From: Thermoplasmatota archaeon
GTDB lineage: Archaea > Thermoplasmatota > Penumbrarchaeia > Penumbrarchaeales > Penumbrarchaeaceae
Length of the DNA stretch: 15,046 nt
Direction: 5' to 3'
NCBI GenBank assembly: GCA_030595585.1
Contig: JAUVCY010000010.1
Span: forward strand, 1-15,046
Position numbers and translations under genes: made by a program. Shown piece after piece: positions 6,801-12,636 of the stretch. Every line of letters starts with the position of its first letter. The first letter of the stretch is position 1. The notes beneath the pieces were generated by a model. It made no database searches. It saw nothing but the letters and a program-made list of their open reading frames with translations, and had not been told where the DNA came from.

Positions 6801-8396
6801 AAGGGTGCTGTCAACTCCTCCAGCGCTGATATTGCCGCCAAAAGAGTAGATCATCCTGTTCTCAACGTCACAGACGAGGGCTGCCCCGGCCCTTTCTCCC
6901 TGAGGAGGATTGAATAGAAGCTGTTCCCATTTCCCATCATCAAGGGAAAGCCTCCAGAACTCCTTGTAGTGGGCCAAATATCCCTGTTTCCATCCATCAT
7001 CATAGTACCAGAATCGGTCGAGTCCCCCATAGAGATAGAAATGGTTGCCCACGGGATCGTAACATCCTGACATTCCCTGGTGATACTGGGGTTCAACCGT
7101 ATTATTGATCTGCACCTTGTGCCATTCACCGTCCGCTATGGAGAAATACGCCAGCTGCCAGCTACTGTAATCATCTTCCGTACCGTCATAATCCACAGAG
7201 TGGACCCTCAGGACCGTCAATTTCCCCCCGTCCTCGGGGTCGAATCCAGTATAAGTGGTCCCGTCCAGGAGAGTAGGAGTGAATGGCATGGGGGTCGAAT
7301 TGAGGGAGACCAGGTCCAACGTCCACCCATCGTTTGGTCCATCTATTCCGCCCAGGAAGGCCACCGTCTTCCCATCGGGAAGAAGATCCCACGCACTGAT
7401 ACGCCTTGGAGGTATATTATTCAACTTGGCCTTGGTCACGGTCCCATTGTACCGGTTCAGCCTGTACGTCTGATGCAGGTGTAGATCCTCATCCTCATCG
7501 CCGAACCCCATTGTTAGAACGAGGTCATCGGTCTCGTTGACGTACTGGAAGATCCCATTGGCATTTGTAACAACTCCGTCATCTCTCAGATCGTTGTCCA
7601 GCTCTGACCACGTGTTGCTCTCCACATTGTATCTCCAGAAGTCGTAGCGCCATCGCCAGCCGCTTGTACGATATCTTCCGAGAGCCACGTAGAGGTCCTT
7701 CCCATCGGAGGAGGCTGTGAACGCCCCCCAATGACGGGTGCCGGGCGTGGTGGCCGGGGTAGGGTGATCCCATCCGTCGGTGAAGTTGAATTGATGAAGG
7801 TCCGATGCATCACTTTGGGCCCTGCCGCCGAACACCCAGATCGAGTCTGTGGCGTTATCATATGTGAGGGAAGGATAGTAACGGGGGGTCAGGCTGGATG
7901 GGACACTTCGGGACTCCCACGTCATGGTGTCATAGTGGAAGATATCGAAATCATCCCTCCTTGTCCAACTGCCGCTTGCCCCTCCAAAGAAATATGCCGT
8001 GGAACCATTTTGATCTGACGTGAAACCCCTGTTGGATACGCCAGTGTCCGGGCCGGATCCGTATGTTACCCTCTTTAGCCACGTCTCATTATCCACAAAG
8101 TAAGACCAGATATCAATAGAGGTGCCGGGGATCCTGTGGAACACGACCCATTCGTTCTCCCGGTACATCAGATCACAATTATCCGGATCGACCCCGGCTG
8201 GCCAGTTGGATGACTCATTATCGATCTGGTCCCACAAGCCCATGTCAGGCACCCTGGTCGGGGTCTCCTGAACCTCATCGGTCCCTCCCACGGCCAATGC
8301 CGAGAACGGAGCTGCCAGCATGAAGAATACTATTAGGAGCATGGCTCCTTTCCTAACATTTCCTCTGTAAAAATCCACCATTAATGGGTCTCTCAC
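3807..8396 (-). CDS. Giant membrane-anchored Kelch-propeller/Ig-like surface protein with histone-H1-like cytoplasmic tail
   Basis: 1529 residues from GTG at 8396, chosen because AGGAGG lies seven bases upstream and because it gives a normal signal peptide (basic residues, then AMLLIVFFMLAAPFSALA). An ATG at 8450 would add 18 residues and has no such site. Residues about 80-690 hold Kelch blades with GG turns (FFGG, VFGG, FLGG, LYGG, SFGG, LYGG), each followed by Y/W pairs: a beta propeller, usually for protein or glycan contact. Residues 700-930 are an unassigned beta region. About 940-1340 contain Ig/Fn3-like domains (DLDPPAVPTGISL, then YIWAIDKAGRVG). One TM helix spans 1364-1385 (LLIIAAIVGLIVIIAIIAF) and is followed by RKK, so the large part is outside. 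The 144-residue tail is acidic (EEEKEDDEPEEEE), then 1461-1498 is about half Lys/Arg (KPRKRKAATRKVAAKKG), then acidic to the end (DELEEIEELEEFEE). Many N-x-S/T sites suggest N-glycosylation. Domain layout is clear; function is not known. Confidence 0.85.
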   Translation of the reverse strand: MRDPLMVDFYRGNVRKGAMLLIVFFMLAAPFSALAVGGTDEVQETPTRVPDMGLWDQIDNESSNWPAGVDPDNCDLMYRENEWVVFHRIPGTSIDIWSYFVDNETWLKRVTYGSGPDTGVSNRGFTSDQNGSTAYFFGGASGSWTRRDDFDIFHYDTMTWESRSVPSSLTPRYYPSLTYDNATDSIWVFGGRAQSDASDLHQFNFTDGWDHPTPATTPGTRHWGAFTASSDGKDLYVALGRYRTSGWRWRYDFWRYNVESNTWSELDNDLRDDGVVTNANGIFQYVNETDDLVLTMGFGDEDEDLHLHQTYRLNRYNGTVTKAKLNNIPPRRISAWDLLPDGKTVAFLGGIDGPNDGWTLDLVSLNSTPMPFTPTLLDGTTYTGFDPEDGGKLTVLRVHSVDYDGTEDDYSSWQLAYFSIADGEWHKVQINNTVEPQYHQGMSGCYDPVGNHFYLYGGLDRFWYYDDGWKQGYLAHYKEFWRLSLDDGKWEQLLFNPPQGERAGAALVCDVENRMIYSFGGNISAGGVDSTLARYDIDQARWDLITPTGGPPGPRKDGKIAMHPGRNGLYLYGGRDADDYKSNMLWFLDIGTSAWQQLQIFIPGGVAPNGRADHAICVLPDTDEVMILGDPDGDDGLFLWRPFVPWTEWKEETLPPQVTDIDNHGMFYSEETGTVFVFLGSGKGMQVMEYSPILRTSVSQVRLYGPNGESSSDAYPTVGAYEIFVNGVTDEDESDLLGMDLWLNGGGVNGYINLTKAGSMVDSVGDWFEVIGTPTFNYQDGKWNVSSSLEFNFNMVDGGNVDVTATPVTATTLSESGRTAELFKMNSELVVVGYRFGTDLQFPAPFSYEGYLFGNTDLTVHNITVSFKENPHMHPQNQSLVVSLFNGVNDTAVWEYVKGEEGVMTVPIKGRDNEIVSFVLALSTSGGEELWNQTFNFKLDLDPPAVPTGISLRADSITDDRMWVDNDNEMFLTWDGVVELGSGLKGVCYSFDKNLYPAESNLTTASPKTIISIVEGVHTIYIWAIDKAGRVGLLFQHEVIVDTHLPIFANQSIPAPINITYTDLVVGISVYDELSGVDPGKVEYKYTLPGKQYSDWVKVPMNISGAPGEWERITVQLDLVPGIKNYVMFRVKDRAGSDWKESIPMAIFCQPNLALPTISVNTQNNNTKLEDVGSTSPLSWDADYINPDNLTYVVEMMGPDGEVELFDETDKGMGYAPLEPGKYRWWVTAKADGLSARSIMMAFTFEPEFALVDMPATGQIPYGSEVAMVVNVVNGLETDAGFTMTIASGNGLVITGGDVFTVPAGGEFNNTLIINGSAAPEGGQSVKLLLTDQFGRSMEYTLTITVLAAPEVADDPEPEEDSNILLIIAAIVGLIVIIAIIAFIVSRKKEEEKEDDEPEEEEIPDYDDEYDPTGMVVEGGTGSEHTVLTAPGVLGGEDALRARGSNAIELTIPSEEEDMVKPRKRKAATRKVAAKKGTKPRKAGAKRIVKPKRRKVKAPDDIETFNEGDLEEYSEDELEEIEELEEFEE
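3903..4016 (-). other. Histone-H1-like basic segment in the Kelch protein tail
   Basis: Residues 1461-1498 contain about 20 Lys/Arg among 38-39 residues, interspersed with Ala, Pro, Gly and Thr (KKGTKPRKAGAKR). This composition resembles the C-terminal tail of histone H1 and bacterial H1-like proteins, which bind DNA without sequence specificity. It lies on the predicted cytoplasmic side and is flanked by acidic runs that could fold back onto it. Confidence 0.7.
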
Positions 8397-8403
8397 ATCA
8401 TCG

Positions 8404-8409
8404 CCTCCT
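8404..8409 (-). promoter_or_regulatory. Ribosome binding site that decides the Kelch gene start
   Basis: AGGAGG on the minus strand, seven bases before GTG at 8396. It is the strongest such site in the region and argues for the GTG over the ATG codons at 8450 and 8381. Confidence 0.7.
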
Positions 8410-8475
8410 AATGATTTTTGAGAACGGATATTATAATGATCGCGTATCATTCCAGTACAGACTTGGAACCGTTCC

Positions 8476-8489
8476 TATATATATTAACT
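8476..8489. promoter_or_regulatory. Shared bidirectional TATA element between the Kelch gene and the pilus operon
   Basis: The stretch CTATATATATTAAC is nearly symmetrical. On the plus strand it would start transcription near 8507, giving a leader of about 54 nt to the ATG at 8561. On the minus strand it would start near 8457, giving about 60 nt to GTG at 8396 and keeping its ribosome binding site. A second minus-strand candidate, ATTATAATAT (8428-8437), would start inside that binding site and is less likely. Confidence 0.45.
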
Positions 8490-8560
8490 TAATTGAGGGG
8501 GCGATATTGCCATTTTTGTCTATCAGCGCCCTTCCCATTACGTTTCGTTTCGAAGGATTT

Positions 8561-10324
8561 ATGAAACAGGAGGATGATAAGGAGGGTGAGTGCGTTGGAG
8601 CGGTTCCAGGTGTGGATCCGTTTCAGCCCGTGCGTTGGGGCATCTGCATGAGCGGGTCTAAGAAAGCGGGTACGAACAGCTGGTGGGGACTTCTATCCTC
8701 GGCGGTCAAGGCGGGATCAAGGGAGAAACCTCACTTCTCGGGAGCATGGGTGACGGGGGGGATCGGAGGCGAGGTGAGGGATTCCAGGGAGAATAGATTC
8801 CTCCGAACCGAGCTCCTATCGGGTATCGGGGGGTCTTCGAGATGCTACAGGGTCAAGCCGTACGAGATGGATATGGGCCGGGGCGAGCTCGAGGCGGTGG
8901 GGAAGGCCCTGTCCGAACTCCTGGAGAAACCTCCGCCGAGGTCGGTGATGGAGGATGAGGTGCGGCTCCGGAGGTATTACGAGAGATCGGCAGGCCGGCT
9001 GCTCTCCAGGAACGGATCGATCAGGAAGGGTGAGGAGCGCGCACTCCTCTCAAGGATATGCGCACAGTACTCAACAGGGTACGGGGCGATCGAACATCTG
9101 CTGAGGGATGAGAGGGTTCAGGACATTTACATAGATTCTCCCACCGAGATCAATCCGGTATACGTCTCATTGGGGGGTGCGATGGACCCGGACCTCCAGG
9201 GAACCTATCCAACGAACATATACCTGACCGATGCGGAGCTCTCCAGGCTGGTCTCGATCCTTCGTTTCACATCCGGCCGGCCCTTTTCCGAGGCACATCC
9301 GGTTCTGGAGTGCGACATGAAGCTCCACAATTCCCGCGCCACGGCGGTTGGCCCACCCCTCTCACCTCACGGGATCTCCCTGGCGATACGAAAACACGCT
9401 CACGATCCGTGGACGCTCCCCAGGCTGGTTGGTGCCAGGTCCCTTTCCTCCAACGCGGCTGGCTTTCTGAACCTCTGCCTGGACAGTAGGGCGACCATCC
9501 TGGTAGCGGGGCCGAGAGGGGCGGGGAAGACATCTTTGCTGGGGGCGCTCCTGTTCGAGATAGATCCCTCCAAGAGGATGATCGTGATCGAGGATACTCC
9601 CGAGCTTCCCCTGACCGAGCTGAGGGCCCAGGGATACAAGGTGCTTGGACTGATGGTCGACGGCAGGCGGGGGCTCACCACGGAGGTAGCCCTCAGGACC
9701 GCATTGAGGCTGGGGGAGTCGGTCCTGATAATGGGAGAGGTCAGGGGGCCGGAGACAAAGACCCTCTACGAGGCGATGTCCGCCGGCACGGCAGGCTCCT
9801 CCGTTCTCGGTACATTCCATGCTGACTCCGCCTCCTCCGTATACAAGAGGGCGGTGAACGACCTTGGCGTGGCCCCCGGCAGCTTTACGGCCACCGACCT
9901 GATCGTGGTATCCGGCCTTGTCAGGCCGCATGGGTCCAGGACCTACCTCCGGAGGGTGGTCCAGATATCCGAGGTAAGCAAGGATGAGGAGGGGGTCTTC
10001 CTCGATCTCTTCTCGTATGATCCCCGGGATGACGCACTCAAGGCGACCTCCGATCTGAGGCGGTCACCTCTCCTTGGTAGAATGGGGCGTAACTGGGGTT
10101 GGTCCCTGGAGGAGATGCTGGCCGAGATGGCCCTGAGATCGGGTATATTCGACGACCTCCTGTCACTCTACAGTAAAGATATCATCTCGAAGCCCGAGAC
10201 CGCCATCTCTGCCCTGGAGACGTTCAGGGAGATCAGGGCCAGGAGCATAGATGAGGGATGGGTCAAGGACACCTCAAGGCTGAGGAGGGAGTGGGGGGAA
10301 CAGTTCTCGGGGGGCTGGATATGA
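8561..10324 (+). CDS. Type II/IV secretion and pilus assembly ATPase (FlaI/TadA/GspE superfamily)
   Basis: 587 residues from ATG at 8561. AAGGA lies only three to four bases upstream, so the start is less certain than the frame; ATG at 8648 is the next choice. This hexameric cytoplasmic ATPase drives pilin export or filament assembly with the membrane protein encoded next. Residues about 125-290 are the N-terminal domain, including LLRDERVQDIYIDSP and later the GISLAIRKH segment. The catalytic core has Walker A GPRGAGKT (317-324), an Asp box IEDTPEL from 343, the Walker B region VLIMGEVRGPE with E393, and the His box GTFHADSA with H420. All key residues are present. The first 90 residues or so are low in recognisable features and may be a lineage-specific extension. 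The gene ends in ATGA, overlapping the platform gene by four bases. Whether it serves a pilus, adhesin or export system cannot be told from the ATPase alone. Confidence 0.9.
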   Translation: MKQEDDKEGECVGAVPGVDPFQPVRWGICMSGSKKAGTNSWWGLLSSAVKAGSREKPHFSGAWVTGGIGGEVRDSRENRFLRTELLSGIGGSSRCYRVKPYEMDMGRGELEAVGKALSELLEKPPPRSVMEDEVRLRRYYERSAGRLLSRNGSIRKGEERALLSRICAQYSTGYGAIEHLLRDERVQDIYIDSPTEINPVYVSLGGAMDPDLQGTYPTNIYLTDAELSRLVSILRFTSGRPFSEAHPVLECDMKLHNSRATAVGPPLSPHGISLAIRKHAHDPWTLPRLVGARSLSSNAAGFLNLCLDSRATILVAGPRGAGKTSLLGALLFEIDPSKRMIVIEDTPELPLTELRAQGYKVLGLMVDGRRGLTTEVALRTALRLGESVLIMGEVRGPETKTLYEAMSAGTAGSSVLGTFHADSASSVYKRAVNDLGVAPGSFTATDLIVVSGLVRPHGSRTYLRRVVQISEVSKDEEGVFLDLFSYDPRDDALKATSDLRRSPLLGRMGRNWGWSLEEMLAEMALRSGIFDDLLSLYSKDIISKPETAISALETFREIRARSIDEGWVKDTSRLRREWGEQFSGGWI

Positions 10325-12141
10325 CCTTGAAGGGGCTTTTACCTTCCATGGAGGGCCAAAAGAGTTGGACCCCGCTCATCGTATCCATCCTGGCTCTCCT
10401 GGTAGGCGTTGCAGCCATATTCTTCACGGTAACGACGGGGCCCATCTCCCTGGGCCTGGAGGACAAGGATGGCGACGGCATCTCCGATATCTATCAGGAT
10501 GTGGAGCCCAGGACCGAGATGGTCCTGTCGGAGGCCGGACAGTGGAAGGAGGTGCATCTGGGATATGGATCGGAGTTGAACCTGCCGTTCACATCGTTCA
10601 TCAGTATCCTGCTCCTCCTGGTGATCCCATCCTCACTATATTTTCACCTCTCGAGAAAGGAGATGGGGCCTCGGAGGGTGCAAAAGGGGGATGAGGCGGT
10701 CATGAACGATGCGGTGAGGAGGATGTGCGCCTTTCTGGAGATCAACCCCTCGCTTATCAAAGCCCTCAGGGACTCCTTCACCAGCCTTCCGGAACGGGAC
10801 CGCCCCGTCCTCTCTGGTTTGATCTGGGAGATAAGGGGGGGTGTCCGATCATTCGAGGAGATATTCTCTGACTTCAGGACGGAGTGGTCAGGGAGGTCCG
10901 GGTCCATCGGCAAGGCCCTGCGCTCCCTGGAGGGGATAATGAACGAATCGGACAGATCGGAGGTGATAGGGACGGCCAGGAGAACGGTCGCCGAGCTCTC
11001 AAGGGATGGGCGGGCGTCGATGGCGGACTACATCCGCTCCCTTTCCCTTCCCACCAGCGCCCTCTTCGCCCTGGGGGTATTGCTGCCGGTACTGCTGGCA
11101 ACGATGATCCCGCTTGCGGGGATCGGGGGCAGGACCGCATGGATGGTCGCCTTTCTTCTGTGGGTGGTGGTGCCCGTCGGGATCACGGTAACGGGAAGCG
11201 TGCTGGTGGGCAGGAGGCCCATGTTCAGGTCCAGGCAAGGGGTGAAAAAGGAGGCCCGGTTCACTTTTGACCTGGCGGCCATGGTGGGGATCTCGGCAGG
11301 CGTCACGCTTTTCCTGATATCCATCCTCGAGATCCTCGAGGTGGTGAACACCTTCCATCTTCTCGGCATTGGAACGATCGGCCGGTACCTGCTGTTTCTC
11401 TGGGGCCTCTCGTTGATCACGGCCGGATGTGCAAGGGGGGCATCTGTCGACTACAGGAGGAAGGAGCTCATCCTGGAAACGGAGGGCGATACCCTGCCGG
11501 AGCTCATGAGGTCCATCGGCACCTCTGTCCAGGAGGGCCTCTCGTACGAGAGGTCGCTCGATCGGGCCTTCAGGGATATTGGCATGCGGGCCGGGGAGGA
11601 GAATATCCCCCAGAAGGAGATCTTCGGCGGAGAGGGTAACACGGGGGAGGGTGCACTGGCATCTCAGGTGCGGGTGGTCAAGGAGTTCTCCAGGGCGGGG
11701 CCGGAGGCCGGGGGGAAGGCCATAAATGCCCTGGCCTCCCACCTGTCAGACCTCCGGAACCTGGAGGAGGAGATGGAACAGAGGATCCGCTCAACGATCG
11801 GGCAGGTGGAGCTGACAGCCTCACTTCTGGCGCCCGTGATGATAGGCAGCTCCATCGGTATCTTCAAACTCCTGGAGGGGAACTCCCTGCCCGATGCCTC
11901 CGGGGAAGGTGTGGGCATGATGTGGGCCGGGTCTCCGGGAGCGGAGGCGCTTTCATCCTCATCTTTTCTGATCATCTCCGGCGTCTACCTTCTCCTCCTT
12001 TCAATATCCACATCGTTGATCCTTCACAGGTTGAGCAAGGGGACCCCTCACGGTGGCTGGCACAGGGTCCCGCCGAGGATATTGATCTCGGTAACCTCCT
12101 TTACGCTGGGGGTGCTGGGGAGTTCTGCGTTGATCGGATAG
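10321..12141 (+). CDS. Type II/IV secretion platform protein (FlaJ/TadC, two T2SSF domains) with a Ca-loop insert
   Basis: 606 residues; start set by the ATGA overlap with the ATPase stop, with a G run six bases upstream. It is the inner-membrane platform on which the ATPase acts. About nine TM helices can be placed: 17-39, 92-109, 247-269, 273-296, 318-338, 353-371, 498-519, 549-570 and 587-606. Two cytoplasmic helical T2SSF-type domains lie at about 112-245 and 372-497, as in FlaJ. The first outer loop (40-91) contains DKDGDGISD (48-56), followed by IYQDVEP, an EF-hand or thrombospondin-3-like calcium loop with acidic side chains at the usual spacing; I know of no such loop as a standard part of this family. 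The gene lies three bases before the pilin gene, so the three genes are surely one transcript. Assignment rests on topology, domain pattern and neighbours. Confidence 0.85.
   Translation: MTLKGLLPSMEGQKSWTPLIVSILALLVGVAAIFFTVTTGPISLGLEDKDGDGISDIYQDVEPRTEMVLSEAGQWKEVHLGYGSELNLPFTSFISILLLLVIPSSLYFHLSRKEMGPRRVQKGDEAVMNDAVRRMCAFLEINPSLIKALRDSFTSLPERDRPVLSGLIWEIRGGVRSFEEIFSDFRTEWSGRSGSIGKALRSLEGIMNESDRSEVIGTARRTVAELSRDGRASMADYIRSLSLPTSALFALGVLLPVLLATMIPLAGIGGRTAWMVAFLLWVVVPVGITVTGSVLVGRRPMFRSRQGVKKEARFTFDLAAMVGISAGVTLFLISILEILEVVNTFHLLGIGTIGRYLLFLWGLSLITAGCARGASVDYRRKELILETEGDTLPELMRSIGTSVQEGLSYERSLDRAFRDIGMRAGEENIPQKEIFGGEGNTGEGALASQVRVVKEFSRAGPEAGGKAINALASHLSDLRNLEEEMEQRIRSTIGQVELTASLLAPVMIGSSIGIFKLLEGNSLPDASGEGVGMMWAGSPGAEALSSSSFLIISGVYLLLLSISTSLILHRLSKGTPHGGWHRVPPRILISVTSFTLGVLGSSALIG
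10462..10488 (+). other. Calcium-binding loop motif in the platform protein
   Basis: Codons for DKDGDGISD (residues 48-56). The D-x-D-x-D-G-x-x-D spacing matches the calcium loops of dockerin, EF-hand and thrombospondin type 3 repeats. It is predicted to face the outside between TM1 and TM2. Confidence 0.6.
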
Positions 12142-12144
12142 GAT

Positions 12145-12594
12145 GTGAAAACAATGAGGAAGATGAGATCGGATGACAGAGGAGGAATGGAGGGGGTCCC
12201 CCTCCAGCTTGTGATAGTCGTGGTGATAGGCGTCGCCACGTTGGGCATATTGATAGGATGGCTGGCCATGGCCGGGGAGACGGACCCTGTACTGAGAAAG
12301 GTCTCCGTGGAGCCCGAGACCATTTCCATCGAGGGTGATGGCAGGATAACAAAGGTGGTTAACTTCGATGTGTACGTATACGATTCAGAGGGAAATGAGG
12401 TTGATGGGGCCGTGCTTACCTTCTCCGGTTCGGTGGACGAGAAGGTGGTTCAGAAGGCCGATTCGGGTGACACCGTTGAGGTTACGCTGGCATTGGCCCC
12501 TGGTGAGGATACGGGAACTGTGGTGATAAAAGCGGAGAAAGGAGGGGGAATGGGAAGCTGCGAGACCACCGTGATAGTCCTCAGGTCCGGGTAA
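12145..12594 (+). CDS. Archaeal type IV pilin-like protein with Ig-like body
   Basis: 149 residues from GTG at 12145, three bases after the platform gene; ATG codons at 12154 and 12163 are equally possible starts and change only the basic leader. The leader (RKMRSDDRGG) is followed by MEGVPLQL and a hydrophobic helix to about residue 43 (VIVVVIGVATLGILIGWLAMAG). The G-x-E-G-x-P-L-Q-L pattern is, to my recollection, typical of one class of archaeal pilin-like proteins encoded next to such ATPases. Processing by a prepilin peptidase near the GG/EG is likely, but the exact site cannot be fixed. Residues 50-147 look like one Ig-type beta sandwich (VSVEPETISIEGDG, then VYDSEGNEVDGAVLTFSG). It is probably the filament or pseudopilus subunit moved by the two upstream proteins. 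A single Cys lies in a Gly-rich turn near the C-terminus. The gene ends with TAATAA. Confidence 0.8.
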   Translation: MKTMRKMRSDDRGGMEGVPLQLVIVVVIGVATLGILIGWLAMAGETDPVLRKVSVEPETISIEGDGRITKVVNFDVYVYDSEGNEVDGAVLTFSGSVDEKVVQKADSGDTVEVTLALAPGEDTGTVVIKAEKGGGMGSCETTVIVLRSG

Positions 12595-12606
12595 TAATAT
12601 ATATAT
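12595..12606 (+). promoter_or_regulatory. TATA box for the CBM9/PKD protein gene
   Basis: TAATATATATAT immediately follows the pilin stop codons. Centred near 12601, it predicts a start near 12626 and a short leader of about 11 nt that still holds GGTGGGG before the ATG at 12637. The downstream gene can thus be expressed apart from the pilus operon. Confidence 0.55.
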
Positions 12607-12636
12607 CGTCCCCTTCAATATCAACACGGTGGGGAG

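Noticed and set aside
8397..8450. ATG at 8450 as the start of the Kelch protein
   Set aside because: It gives an over-long leader before the hydrophobic segment and lacks a ribosome binding site, whereas GTG at 8396 has AGGAGG at ideal spacing.
8384..8560. Upstream in-frame extension of the secretion ATPase, including ATG at 8384 and TTG at 8507
   Set aside because: The first part lies before the predicted promoter and overlaps the start of the divergent Kelch gene; TTG at 8507 would coincide with the predicted transcript start.
10999..11742. Minus-strand open frame of 247 codons within the platform gene
   Set aside because: Its translation is rich in Pro, Arg, His and Gly with no hydrophobic pattern, and it lies opposite predicted TM helices of a well-supported gene.
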